A stretch of 64,000 bases of DNA from Lachnospiraceae bacterium (GTDB lineage: Bacteria; Bacillota; Clostridia; Lachnospirales; Lachnospiraceae), in contig JAGBNK010000008.1 of the NCBI GenBank assembly GCA_017634455.1, forward strand, positions 83,448-147,447, written 5' to 3'. Made by a program: the position numbers and the translations under genes. This document shows positions 27,105 to 36,313 of this stretch, piece after piece. How positions within the stretch are numbered: position 1 is the stretch's first letter; each line of letters opens with the position of its first letter. Below the pieces are notes generated by a model that saw nothing but the letters and a program-made list of their open reading frames with translations, did no database searches and was not told the DNA's origin.

Positions 27105-30100
27105 CTAGACTATGGTAAATAAATGTTTTGTTACCACATCAAGTCCCTGATATTTTTTCAAATCCTTGGCAAGCTCTACATCCTCGCCATACATATACAT
27201 ATTCTGCATATGATTGATAATGTCATATCTATCAGACATCTCCTTGTCTGTATCAGATGAAATAGTAAGTTCATCCTTGGCAGCAGGCAATTCTCTCATG
27301 CCCTCACTGTATATCTCATAGCTTATGACTTCACCAAAGAATATGACGAACTGCTTAACAAATATACCGCAATACATTTCGTACATATCCTCAACCACAG
27401 GCTCCGAATCATTTATCCTGTAAGTGATAGTGACTCTCTCACCAGGGTTGCCTCTGTATTCCACAAACTGCTTATCATACAGATGATATTTCACAATAAG
27501 TCTGTCATCCATATTCTTGTAGAAAGCGAAATACATATTATTTCTGATATAGTGCTTCAACAGCTTATCCAGCAGCTTAAATTCTCTATCGCTAAGTAAT
27601 CCTGCCTGTGATAAATATTTCATATAAGCCAGGTTACAGCTTTCCTTCACTTCCACTTCCTTGTCGAAGTAATATGCCAAATATGTAAATAATTGTTCAG
27701 GCACACCATCATGTCCCAGCATATATTCATGACTCCAGTAATTAATATATGCCTCAATGAGCATACGGTCCTTGCCTCTGGTCATATAAGAATCAAATAT
27801 TGCGGGTATATGTGGCGCCATATTTCCACTATATAAAGCCTGGAATAATATATTCTCCTCCAGCTCTCTAACCTGCATGCCCTCTGCTACAGCCGCTTCC
27901 CAAATTGCAGCCATAACACTGGTTGCTCCCACATATTGCTTAGACAAATAAGAAATTGTGGTTGTGTTATATACTCCCGAATCAAATAATCTGCCTGACA
28001 AAGCCACCATAAATTCATCTCTGGTAAATTCATTTTCTATAATCCAATCATTTACCAGCTGCAGGAGCAATTTGTCATCCACCTGAGCTCCAGGACATTT
28101 GCGAAGCAACTTCTCTGCCCGATGCATATGATTTTGGGAGATAAACATAGAAATTGCAAATCCCAATGTGTAAGCATCTAAATCTTCCACATCATCCATT
28201 TTCAGGAAATAATCCTCCAGCATATCCTCACGGAGTCTCATTTCAAGAGCCTGAACAAATTCCGGCAGCTTTCTTCTGATATATTCCTTGGATACAATGG
28301 ATGATTTAAGCACCTGTTCAATCTTGCTTACATCTTCCACATCGTAATCCTCATAGGATTCCTTGGCATCCAAATCCTGCAAAACATATGGCAGAGAAAG
28401 TGGAGCCAGAGTCTTGAGCTTGTTCATATATTTAGCAGTGTACATTACCTGCTGTAAAATATATGCAGATGTATCAGATATCATTTCCCCTCTGCTTGTT
28501 TCCAGAAATACTCTAAAGTTCTTGGAAATAACCGGCAGATAAGCCACATGATTTACAACAGGCACCACAATTGGCATCTCATACTGCTCCTGATACAGAA
28601 ATACTCTGTTGATGTCAGGATACATGACAATAACCTTTTTCATATAAACCATGGCTGATACATCCTCTGCAATCTGCTCATGGATTATGCCCATCTCCAT
28701 AATATTCTGGTAAATAATAGCCAGATTGTCGCTCATTCGCTTCTGTTTAAGCTGTTCAATCATAAACAGCTCCATATTTCTGAGATAATTCTCATAAAGC
28801 TGTGGAGACTTGCTTCTGTTGGTAATTACATTGGCATAAAGCAAGGCTCTCTTCTGATCCGGCAGAGTTGCACTGTACTGGAAATACATAAGCAGCATCT
28901 GTGGCAATGCCTGTATACTCTCCTCAGGCAATGAGAACATGTAAGCTTCATATAAACCACTAAGTCTCAAACCTTCCTCAATTCCCAGAGTATACCATGG
29001 TAAATATTTCTCACCATATATCTGGTTCTTGATCAAATAAGCAATTAAATCAGACAGGAACTTCTCACTTGGACATTCCTTATATGCGCAGGTTGCCACA
29101 TAGAAAACCTTTTCGTTAAACTCATCAGCATTTTCCACCACATGAGCAATCTGTAAGCACAGGTCCCTGTTAAATGTTGCATGCTTTGCTGTCCAATATA
29201 ATATCTTGGTGGCAAATGGAGTAAATTCATGCAATAAATATGGATCCTGGTTGTAAACCTCCAAGGCCTCTAAATATAAATAGAATGAATCATATCCTGC
29301 TTCAACCCACTGCTCTATAGCCTTCAATCGCAGATTTGAATTTACCACATATTCTTTTCTAAGGAATGATAGGAACCAGAAAATCTTCGGATTTTCGGGA
29401 TTCTTTCTGAATATTGTCTCAATATCATTGGTAAGTCTATCTACATAGGACTCTTCTCTCTCAATAAGAGTGCAGAGATATAACAGATATGCCCAGTCTT
29501 CTCCCTGCTTATCCTCTATATCCTTCTTTAAATCAGATATAGCCCAGAGAGCTTCCTGTCGCTTTTTATTTACAATGAGACACTGTGTTCTCATAAGTTG
29601 ATAGAACCATACTGTAGGTTCATCCATTATCATTTCATCCAGCACTGCAATGGTTCTATCTGACCAGTCCCCAGTGGTGATTCTATGGAATCTATAATCC
29701 TCATATAATTTAGAAATCTGCAGTTTTCTATATTCATCTGCTGATACAGTTCCCAAATCAGCATCCTCTCTGGCATCTGCAGTAGCCATAATCTCTATGG
29801 TCTTCACAACACCTTTACTCTCAAAAGTGATGCGGCAAAGATTCTTGCCAGCATGCATTCTATCCTTGTGGATATAATAATTCAGCTCCATAGAGCCACC
29901 TAAGAAGAAGTCGCTGGTAACTACATCCTTTTCCACTGTGACGAAATCACTGTCAGACTCAACTTTGATTTCTATATAGCCCCAGGTATTCTTGGTAACC
30001 TCAATCTTCTCTTTGCGATTTTCCCGAACCTCGTAGAACTCTTCCTTGGTCTCATTAATATTGTAAGTCACAGCCTCCTTAAGTCCTGCTGTAACCATAA

Positions 30101-30641
30101 ACTCTTCCATATTTGTAGAACTTGGAACTGCTCTTCTAAATCCCTGATACAGAAGTTCCAATTCCACATTCTGTCTGGATACATATTCCTCAAAAGCAGC
30201 GGAATAAAATAATTGCATAGCCTCATTCCAATGACCTTTGGCCAGATTAGCCAAATCCTGCAGACTTGTAATCTCACCAATGGAAGATGCCACGGTCTTA
30301 GAATATATTTTTATATCAAAAGGAAGGCGATGCTCGATTTGGTTACACATAATTGTGAAATAACCTTCGAGATGATCACCCTCTGATAATTTACATCCTC
30401 TTACTTCATATCTGACAACAACCTGTGTCCCCTCAAATTGAGGTTTAGAGACTCTAACATATGGATTTGATGAATAAACCAATCCCTTGATAGGTATATC
30501 ACCTACACTGGTAATTACAAACTCATCAGAAATTACATTTCCTTCAATTCCTATGGTCTCAATCTTGTCAGCTGAAAGGGATAATTGCGGTTTTTGATTT
30601 TCAAATTTGTCTTCTGACATTCGCCAGATTCTCTTACGCAA
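27105..30641 (-). CDS. Large scaffold protein, DUF5717 family
   Basis: A 1178-aa protein, first gene of the cluster. The TTG at 30641 has GGGAG seven bases upstream; an ATG at 30620 has no good site. Residues 10-100 and about 210-290 are beta-rich modules resembling Ig-like folds (IKGLVYSSNPYVRVSKPQF; TWGYIEIKVESDSDFVTVEK). Residues about 310-960 are long helical repeats like TPR/HEAT. The C-terminal 150 residues are again beta-rich (FYKNMDDRLIVKYHLYDKQF). No TM segment or signal peptide is seen. I recall it as DUF5717, a family known to me from Lachnospiraceae. Function unknown; a cytoplasmic scaffold is inferred. Confidence 0.82.
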   Translation of the reverse strand: MRKRIWRMSEDKFENQKPQLSLSADKIETIGIEGNVISDEFVITSVGDIPIKGLVYSSNPYVRVSKPQFEGTQVVVRYEVRGCKLSEGDHLEGYFTIMCNQIEHRLPFDIKIYSKTVASSIGEITSLQDLANLAKGHWNEAMQLFYSAAFEEYVSRQNVELELLYQGFRRAVPSSTNMEEFMVTAGLKEAVTYNINETKEEFYEVRENRKEKIEVTKNTWGYIEIKVESDSDFVTVEKDVVTSDFFLGGSMELNYYIHKDRMHAGKNLCRITFESKGVVKTIEIMATADAREDADLGTVSADEYRKLQISKLYEDYRFHRITTGDWSDRTIAVLDEMIMDEPTVWFYQLMRTQCLIVNKKRQEALWAISDLKKDIEDKQGEDWAYLLYLCTLIEREESYVDRLTNDIETIFRKNPENPKIFWFLSFLRKEYVVNSNLRLKAIEQWVEAGYDSFYLYLEALEVYNQDPYLLHEFTPFATKILYWTAKHATFNRDLCLQIAHVVENADEFNEKVFYVATCAYKECPSEKFLSDLIAYLIKNQIYGEKYLPWYTLGIEEGLRLSGLYEAYMFSLPEESIQALPQMLLMYFQYSATLPDQKRALLYANVITNRSKSPQLYENYLRNMELFMIEQLKQKRMSDNLAIIYQNIMEMGIIHEQIAEDVSAMVYMKKVIVMYPDINRVFLYQEQYEMPIVVPVVNHVAYLPVISKNFRVFLETSRGEMISDTSAYILQQVMYTAKYMNKLKTLAPLSLPYVLQDLDAKESYEDYDVEDVSKIEQVLKSSIVSKEYIRRKLPEFVQALEMRLREDMLEDYFLKMDDVEDLDAYTLGFAISMFISQNHMHRAEKLLRKCPGAQVDDKLLLQLVNDWIIENEFTRDEFMVALSGRLFDSGVYNTTTISYLSKQYVGATSVMAAIWEAAVAEGMQVRELEENILFQALYSGNMAPHIPAIFDSYMTRGKDRMLIEAYINYWSHEYMLGHDGVPEQLFTYLAYYFDKEVEVKESCNLAYMKYLSQAGLLSDREFKLLDKLLKHYIRNNMYFAFYKNMDDRLIVKYHLYDKQFVEYRGNPGERVTITYRINDSEPVVEDMYEMYCGIFVKQFVIFFGEVISYEIYSEGMRELPAAKDELTISSDTDKEMSDRYDIINHMQNMYMYGEDVELAKDLKKYQGLDVVTKHLFTIV

Positions 30642-30680
30642 AATGTAACTCCCTTAACCCTGTTCAAAGCCTTGAATCAG

Positions 30681-30739
30681 TTGATTTTCTCGTCTAAACG
30701 ACTATAATAAATTATAAACTATTTGTATATGACATGCAA
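30681..30739. promoter_or_regulatory. Divergent promoters between the DUF5717 operon and the aminotransferase gene
   Basis: Minus strand: TTGCAT (30734-30739), 17-base spacer, TATAAT (30711-30716), reading into the DUF5717 operon with a leader of about 65 bases. Plus strand: TTGATT (30681-30686), 16-base spacer, TATAAT (30703-30708), reading into the aminotransferase gene. The two promoters face away with overlapping elements inside a 113-base gap. Confidence 0.7.
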
Positions 30740-30754
30740 TAAAAGGAGCTAGAC

Positions 30755-31843
30755 ATGATAACTCATAAAGATCATTTTCACGGTAGTGATTTAGAAAAAA
30801 TTGAAAAGATTTACGGAATCAAAAAGGAAGACATAATAAGCTTTTCTGCAAATGTAAATCCTCTTGGAATCTCACCTCTCATGAGAGAGAGATTGACTTC
30901 TAACTTAGATTGCATATCCACATATCCCGACAGAGAATATACTGCTCTTCGTGATAGCATCGGCAATTATAACAACTGTGATGCCAATGATGTAATTGTA
31001 GGAAATGGTACAACTGAATTAATCTCTCTATTTATCGAGATTATGCATCCAAAGAAAGCAATCGTATTAGGACCTACCTACTCAGAGTACGAGCGTGAAG
31101 TTACCCTCAACGGAGGAACCACCCTGTACTATCCTCTGAAAGCGGAAAATGATTTTGAATTGGACATCAACCATTTCACATCCAAGCTTGATGCCACAAT
31201 CGATATGATTATACTTTGCAATCCTAATAATCCAACCTCATCATCTATTCCAAAATCAGATATGAGACATATTTTGGATGTGTGCAAGGAAAATGATATC
31301 TATGTATTAGTTGATGAAACCTATGTAGAATTTGTTGATAATATTAATTCCATCAGTTCAGTGTCACTGTGCACCTACTACAACAATATTATCGTACTTC
31401 GAGGTACATCCAAATTCTTCGCCTCACCTGGCCTTAGACTTGGTTATGCTATTACAGGCAACAAGGATCTCAAAAAAGAGATTCTCAAGCGCCAGGATCC
31501 ATGGTCCATCAACTCTTTGGCTGATATTGCAGGACAGATAATGTTTTCTGACGAGGAATATATCAATGCCACTCGCCAGTTAGTATCAGCGGAAAAGGAT
31601 AGAATGTATGAATTATTTAAAGCAGATGATAGATTCAGACCATTCAAGCCATCTGCCAACTTCATGCTTATTGAAATCCTTGATGATGAATTAGATAGCG
31701 AGATACTTTTTGAGCAGGCAATCAGAGAGAATCTTATGATTAGAGATTGCTCTACCTTCCCATTCCTCAGCAATAAGTTCATTCGATTCTGTTTCATGAA
31801 TCCTGAGGACAATGACAGACTGGCCAAGTGCTTAATGAGATAA
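30755..31843 (+). CDS. PLP-dependent class II aminotransferase, CobD/HisC-like
   Basis: A 362-aa fold-type I PLP enzyme. The N-terminus has the CobD-like HGSDLEKIEKIYG and ISFSANVNPLGISPL; the cofactor site includes GNGTTELI, the Asp/Tyr region LVDETYVEF, and the Schiff-base Lys in RGTSKFFASPGLRLGY, with the final RFCF arginine for substrate carboxylate. The pattern fits L-threonine-O-3-phosphate decarboxylase (CobD) or histidinol-phosphate aminotransferase. No cobalamin or histidine gene is nearby, so the substrate cannot be named. AAAGGAG precedes the ATG. It is transcribed alone, away from the DUF5717 operon. Confidence 0.85.
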   Translation: MITHKDHFHGSDLEKIEKIYGIKKEDIISFSANVNPLGISPLMRERLTSNLDCISTYPDREYTALRDSIGNYNNCDANDVIVGNGTTELISLFIEIMHPKKAIVLGPTYSEYEREVTLNGGTTLYYPLKAENDFELDINHFTSKLDATIDMIILCNPNNPTSSSIPKSDMRHILDVCKENDIYVLVDETYVEFVDNINSISSVSLCTYYNNIIVLRGTSKFFASPGLRLGYAITGNKDLKKEILKRQDPWSINSLADIAGQIMFSDEEYINATRQLVSAEKDRMYELFKADDRFRPFKPSANFMLIEILDDELDSEILFEQAIRENLMIRDCSTFPFLSNKFIRFCFMNPEDNDRLAKCLMR

Positions 31844-31853
31844 TCAAAATAAA

Positions 31854-31907
31854 AAGGATTAGAAAATCATTTCACATGATGATATGATCTTCTAATCCTT
31901 GTTTTTT
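31854..31907. terminator. Bidirectional terminator between aminotransferase and sugar transferase genes
   Basis: An 11-bp perfect stem, AAGGATTAGAA with TTCTAATCCTT, flanked by an A-run on the left and a T-run on the right, serves both convergent genes. The T-run overlaps the stop codon of the sugar transferase gene. Confidence 0.9.
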
Positions 31908-33339
31908 ATTTAGCTCCTTCTTTTTTGAAAACAACCAAAACTGTCTTCATGAGAATCTTGATATCAGACCATATAGACCAGGTCTTGATATATTCATTAT
32001 CCAAAGCAACAACCTCTTCAAAATCAGTGATATTATTTCTACCACTAACCTGCCACAATCCTGTAATACCAGGCTTGAAACTAAGTCGCATCTTGTGATG
32101 AGGTGAGTATTGTTTGAATTCATCCACTGTTGGTGGTCTGGTTCCAACCAGACTCATATCTCCCAGCAATACATTGATAAACTGTGGAAATTCATCAATA
32201 CTTGTTCGTCTGATTTTCTCACCAATTCCAGGAAGAACTCTAGGATCATCTTCCATCTTGAACATGAGACCATCCATCTCATTTTCATTCATAAGCTCTT
32301 TCTTACGATCCTCAGCATCCATATACATGGAACGGAATTTATATAAATTAAATTCCCTACCATTTTTACCAATACGCTTCTGCTTAAATAGGACAGGACC
32401 CGGATCAGCCTTTTTAATCTTTGGCGCCACATACAGATACAGGATTCCTGTCAGAATCAATCCAAATATAGCTCCGATAATATCCATAAATCTCTTGATC
32501 CATATGAGCCATACTTCAGTCATCTGATTACTTGTGGTAACTACTGTATGTCCACCAATTCTCTCATTCATACGATTTGGAAGATGCTCTGTATTCATCA
32601 TGAGACATACATGAACTACAACTCCAAGTTCCAACAAATAATCCACAATCTCATTCTGTTTCTTTCCTGAACCAACACTGAGATATGCCTCATCAACTAC
32701 CGCCTCAACAAGGTAATCCTTCAGCTCATCAGCATTACATACTACCTTCTCACGCTCAATGACCTCGCCCTTCATATCCTTGTCTATGATACATACACCA
32801 CAGAGTTCAAAAAGGTCATATGGTCTCTTATTAAATTCTCTGATAATCTCCGCCGCCGTATCTTCCTTGGCAATGAGAATCATCTTGGACAAATCATGAG
32901 TTGATAATATCTGATTTCTAATTATTCTCTTCCATATAATTCTCTCTGCATAAATGCAAAACAGAGATATAATTCCAGTTAAACCAAATACCAGACGAGA
33001 GAATTCAAAGGACAGCTGAAATGCATACAGATAAATTACAAATACAGCAAATGTAACTATAACCTGTTTTATAACTGCCTTCAGCTCCATATATCTGTCT
33101 CGTCGAATGATATTCTTGTAAGCAGATGTTGCAAGAGCACACACCAGATAAATAATAGCTAGAGAAATCCAGCCTACTTCCAAAATCTCATGCCACCAAA
33201 ATTCATATTCAATTTGTTGTCTAATATATAGTGCCAAAGCATATGACAAAGTAACTGCTATCAAGTCTCCGATTAAAAAGTCAAAATGCTTTGCCCATGA
33301 TTTTAATTTCTTCGCATACATGCTTACATTATATCTCAT
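31906..33339 (-). CDS. Polyprenyl-phosphate sugar-1-phosphate transferase (exopolysaccharide initiation)
   Basis: A 477-aa membrane protein of the WbaP/CpsE/EpsL type that puts the first sugar-1-phosphate on undecaprenyl phosphate. About five hydrophobic segments lie in the N-terminal 280 residues, with a CoA-binding/Rossmann-like middle. The C-terminal catalytic domain has KRFMDIIGAIFGLILTG, PGPVLFKQKRIGKNGREF, YKFRSMYMDAEDRK, DEFPQFINVLLGDMSLVGTR and KPGITGLWQVSGR. No polysaccharide cluster is around it, so it is an isolated initiator. An ATG at 33321 is an alternative start; neither has a strong ribosome site. Confidence 0.93.
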   Translation of the reverse strand: MRYNVSMYAKKLKSWAKHFDFLIGDLIAVTLSYALALYIRQQIEYEFWWHEILEVGWISLAIIYLVCALATSAYKNIIRRDRYMELKAVIKQVIVTFAVFVIYLYAFQLSFEFSRLVFGLTGIISLFCIYAERIIWKRIIRNQILSTHDLSKMILIAKEDTAAEIIREFNKRPYDLFELCGVCIIDKDMKGEVIEREKVVCNADELKDYLVEAVVDEAYLSVGSGKKQNEIVDYLLELGVVVHVCLMMNTEHLPNRMNERIGGHTVVTTSNQMTEVWLIWIKRFMDIIGAIFGLILTGILYLYVAPKIKKADPGPVLFKQKRIGKNGREFNLYKFRSMYMDAEDRKKELMNENEMDGLMFKMEDDPRVLPGIGEKIRRTSIDEFPQFINVLLGDMSLVGTRPPTVDEFKQYSPHHKMRLSFKPGITGLWQVSGRNNITDFEEVVALDNEYIKTWSIWSDIKILMKTVLVVFKKEGAK

Positions 33340-33390
33340 TCACCATAAAGATTCTATGATAATTTTGTGATAAAGATTTTAAGAAAAAAT

Positions 33391-33415
33391 AAAAAGCCAC
33401 GGGGAACATGGCTTT
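33391..33415 (-). terminator. Rho-independent terminator after the lipase gene
   Basis: AAAGCCATG pairs with CGTGGCTTT (one G-T step) around a short loop and is followed by TTTTTATTTTTT on the minus strand, about 45 bases after the lipase stop. Confidence 0.85.
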
Positions 33416-33458
33416 CTATTTCATAAGTGCATCACGCACTAATATTCAATTCAATCTA

Positions 33459-34397
33459 TTAATCAGTTACTACAACTGGTGAATGATAGAACTCAGTTGT
33501 TGCGAAGTTCAGAATCAGCTGTCTGCCTGCATTCTTCTCCCCACAAGGATCATAAGCTCCCCATACAGATCCACGCTGATAGCTGAATCTATGAGCTGCA
33601 AAGTTCAGATCCCATACTGTATATCCACCATTCTCTCTATTCAATCCAGCAGCCTGCCAGAAAATATTGAGAAATGTTGAAACTGATAAATATGGTACAA
33701 CATCTGATGTATCTCCAAGACGCTTAACCATACCCTCACGGCTTAAGCCATCAATAAGTGGAGAACCAAATGTTACTGTATTCATAAAGTTGTATTCTCT
33801 CTTCAAATCCTTGTCAGCTGCAACCTGCTGAGCAACCATTCCACCAAGAGAATGACCTGTGATAATCAAATTAGATCCTGCTGGAACATTAGCTCTAATT
33901 GTAGCCTTAATATTTCTCACATATTGATTATCAAATTCGAATCCAGATAACAAATCTGTCCACCAGTCTGTTGTCTGATTCTCAGCATCAGTATCTGTAC
34001 CAGATAAACATACTAAGTATACATCCTCTGTCTTCCACCAGAACCAGTTCTTATATCTAAGCTGGCCACGTGTAATAGAAATAGGACCATTGCTTCCAAC
34101 CTTTGAATATCCAAGCTGTACCAATGAAGCAACCTGATTAGCTTCTGTATATGTAACGGTCTTTCTACCGATTACATCTGCTGCAGCCTGGGCAATTGCC
34201 AATGTACTCTCATCATCTGACTGAGAAGCTACCTTGTAATATTCTCTAAGGTTACGACGCATCTCCCCGATGTTTTCTTCATCTACAGTACCATTATCTG
34301 AGATATCAAGAGATGTCTCATTTGCTGCAAATGCTGTCATAGAAAATAGCATGCAAAGTACCATAGAAAGTGCAATAAATCTGGTTACCTTCTTCAT
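33459..34397 (-). CDS. Secreted class 3 lipase-like alpha/beta hydrolase
   Basis: A 312-aa protein with a Sec signal peptide (KK, hydrophobic core, cleavage after AFA near residue 24). The alpha/beta-hydrolase nucleophile elbow GHSLGGMVAQQ is near residue 170 (catalytic Ser), the downstream Asp is probably in LGDTSDVVPYLS and the His in FAAHRFSYQRGS. These fit fungal-type class 3 lipases, which act on acylglycerols or phospholipids. It has its own transcription unit with a terminator. Substrate is not predictable. Confidence 0.88.
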   Translation of the reverse strand: MKKVTRFIALSMVLCMLFSMTAFAANETSLDISDNGTVDEENIGEMRRNLREYYKVASQSDDESTLAIAQAAADVIGRKTVTYTEANQVASLVQLGYSKVGSNGPISITRGQLRYKNWFWWKTEDVYLVCLSGTDTDAENQTTDWWTDLLSGFEFDNQYVRNIKATIRANVPAGSNLIITGHSLGGMVAQQVAADKDLKREYNFMNTVTFGSPLIDGLSREGMVKRLGDTSDVVPYLSVSTFLNIFWQAAGLNRENGGYTVWDLNFAAHRFSYQRGSVWGAYDPCGEKNAGRQLILNFATTEFYHSPVVVTD

Positions 34398-34567
34398 TAT
34401 TAAATTTTACCCCCTTATAAATAAAACCTTTTCCCTAATCTCTTTCCCCTCAGAGATTATATAGTACCTGACTATTATTTTATAAAGAAAATGTCCCTCG
34501 CGCAATAGTTTCGTAAGGGTTTAGTTGTTAATGTTTTGACGAGGATCAAGGCTTTTGATGAATAAAT

Positions 34568-34915
34568 CTAATAAGTGTTTTTCATCGCCTCAATATAACC
34601 CTGCAGCCTATCTCTACTGCTTTTATCCATCTCGTTATAAGATTGAATCAACTGGCCAATTTCTGTATCCTTGTCGACCACATACCAGACATTCTGATTA
34701 CCGCGTGTGCCCGTATTCTCCATTCCAGAAAGTAACCATTCCGGAGTCACATTAAGCACTGAACATATAATCATGATTTTTTCAGATGTTGGATTCGTAT
34801 GCTTACTCTTCCACTCGCTAATTGTACTCTGCGAGATTCCCGTCTTTTCAGAAAAAACTTTTTGAGTCATATTAATCTGTTCTAGACGTTCGAATATTCT
34901 ATCGCTAATTGTCAT
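34568..34915 (-). CDS. XRE-family transcriptional regulator
   Basis: A 115-aa DNA-binding protein. Residues 5-60 form a helix-turn-helix of the lambda-repressor type (IFERLEQINMTQKVFSEKTG, ISQSTISEWKSKH, ICSVLNVTPEWLLSG). The C-terminal half (YNEMDKSSRDRLQGYIEAMK) is a helical dimerisation tail. It opens an accessory-looking patch with a phage-like ORF and a toxin-antitoxin pair. A remnant of a second gene of the same type lies 700 bases upstream at 35618-35692. Target unknown. Confidence 0.88.
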   Translation of the reverse strand: MTISDRIFERLEQINMTQKVFSEKTGISQSTISEWKSKHTNPTSEKIMIICSVLNVTPEWLLSGMENTGTRGNQNVWYVVDKDTEIGQLIQSYNEMDKSSRDRLQGYIEAMKNTY

Positions 34916-35023
34916 ATAAACACCTCTTACTTATACTCGTATTCTATGAATAAAAACATCTGTCATCAGCAGCCTATCAATTATTTCTATTGACAAATGC
35001 CCTTAACACTCTTAATATATGAA

Positions 35024-35605
35024 TTAAGAAATGGGTTTATTACCGGGTAAGGCATCAGCCTGACAGGACATGCTCGTTTCTTTTTTTATTTCCATAACAT
35101 CGTACAAATATTTCTTACCACTTCCCGCATGCCTAATCAAAAGTCTCGCATGAAAAATGTTATATCCGTAGATTTGACCACTATCATCATAAACGGGCAA
35201 TCCAAATCGAGTATCATATCTATACCATCCATTTTTAGCATCTCTTTCATGTTTCTGTTTCCTATTATGCTCAAACACTCCATTGCTCGCTATTTCAATC
35301 ATCTCTGGTATACCCTGAGCAGCATTAGCCTTTGCTTTTGCAACAGTTCCTTTTAATTTCTTTGTATATACAGATCCTGAATACTCCCTAGGAAGATTGG
35401 TTCCTATATAAATAATCTCCCCTTCTTCAGCTATTGAATAGAAATCGCCAACATAATCCTTAAGATATTGTTCAACATCATCCCAATTTATATTTCTTTT
35501 ACCTTTAAAAATAATATCATTTATCATAACAATACTATTACCATCAGCATCTTTTATAATCGATATATTTCTTGAATTACGATTATCATTCAATTCACCA
35601 CTCAA
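35024..35605 (-). CDS. Hypothetical protein, phage/mobile-type domain (LPD3-like)
   Basis: A 193-aa soluble protein starting at TTG (35605) with GGAGG seven bases upstream. The N-terminus (MINDIIFKGKRNINWDDVEQ) is followed by YSGSVYTKKLKGTVAKAKAN and the His/Tyr-rich AKNGWYRYDTRFGLPVYDD, FHARLLIRHAG and LYDVMEIKKETS. From memory this resembles a domain (LPD3-type, with possible BECR nuclease relatives) of large polyvalent proteins in Firmicutes phages and integrative elements. The function is not known; a small nuclease or toxin is only a guess. Neighbours are XRE regulators and HigBA. Confidence 0.6.
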   Translation of the reverse strand: MSGELNDNRNSRNISIIKDADGNSIVMINDIIFKGKRNINWDDVEQYLKDYVGDFYSIAEEGEIIYIGTNLPREYSGSVYTKKLKGTVAKAKANAAQGIPEMIEIASNGVFEHNRKQKHERDAKNGWYRYDTRFGLPVYDDSGQIYGYNIFHARLLIRHAGSGKKYLYDVMEIKKETSMSCQADALPGNKPIS

Positions 35606-35617
35606 TCATTCTCCTCC

Positions 35618-35692
35618 TTATATAATTTTCATTGCCTCAATATACATCTGCAACTGTCCCTGAGGCACATTCAATACTTAACATATAGTCAA
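35618..35692 (-). pseudogene. Remnant of an XRE regulator gene
   Basis: Reading the minus strand gives TIC, stop, VLNVPQGQLQMYIEAMKII, stop. This matches two separated parts of the intact XRE protein encoded at 34568-34915: IICSVLNV (middle) joined directly to RLQGYIEAMK (C-terminus), with a Ser codon turned to TAA. It is therefore the scar of a related regulator that lost its N-terminus and about 40 internal residues. Its last codons adjoin the ribosome binding site of the next gene. Confidence 0.7.
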
Positions 35693-35696
35693 TCTA

Positions 35697-35999
35697 TCAC
35701 TTACCCACCATGTCACATTGTTTAATGGCGTCTAGTTCCTCCGCCAATGTCATACGAAGTTCACGCAATTCAATATCATTTTGTATATCCAAAAAGTATT
35801 TATCCGAAACTCCAAAGAATCTAGCCAGTCTCAATGATGTATCTGCGGTAACCTTACGTCTGTCATGTAAAATATCCTGCACTCGCGACACTGGCACATT
35901 GATTTCTTTCGCCAAGCGATATGCAGACAGCCCCATCGGTTCCATAAATTCTTCTATTAAAATTTCACTCATTTTCGGTGTTTCTATTAATGTAGGCAT
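35697..35999 (-). CDS. higA: HigA-type antitoxin (XRE family)
   Basis: A 100-aa antitoxin of the HigA/VapI type: GLSAYRLAKEINVPVSRVQDIL and TADTSLRLARFFGVSDKYFLDIQ form the helix-turn-helix near residues 20-75. It would bind HigB and repress its own operon. It follows the toxin gene by 14 bases with GGAGGAA before its ATG, so both are translated from one message in the toxin-first order typical of higBA. Confidence 0.9.
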   Translation of the reverse strand: MPTLIETPKMSEILIEEFMEPMGLSAYRLAKEINVPVSRVQDILHDRRKVTADTSLRLARFFGVSDKYFLDIQNDIELRELRMTLAEELDAIKQCDMVGK

Positions 36000-36013
36000 A
36001 TTATTTCCTCCTA

Positions 36014-36295
36014 TTAATGATAATCAACTATTTCTACTTCATAAAAATCACCATTATATTCTCTGAAACATATACGATATTGATCATTTATTCTAATACT
36101 ACATTGTCCAATTCTATCACCATTTAGAAATTCTAAACGATTTCCTGGAGGCGCTTTTAAATCTGACAAACATGTAGCATTATCAATAAGCATTAATTTC
36201 CGCAATGCAACCTTCTGAATGTCATAAGGTAATTTTTTAGAAAATAATTGATTATATACTTTTTCAGTTTCTTTATCTGCGAAATCTTTTATCAT
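36014..36295 (-). CDS. higB: HigB/RelE-type toxin
   Basis: A 93-aa RelE-superfamily ribosome-dependent mRNA interferase. The family pattern is clear: TEKVYNQLFSKKLPYDIQKVALRKL, then APPGNRLEFLNGDRIGQCSIRINDQYRICFRE with the catalytic basic residues, and the terminal VEIVDYH. GGAGG lies ten bases before the ATG. The gene is first of the higBA pair and lies just behind a perfect palindrome that is probably the HigA operator. Confidence 0.92.
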   Translation of the reverse strand: MIKDFADKETEKVYNQLFSKKLPYDIQKVALRKLMLIDNATCLSDLKAPPGNRLEFLNGDRIGQCSIRINDQYRICFREYNGDFYEVEIVDYH

Positions 36296-36313
36296 CTACA
36301 ATATACCTCCAAA

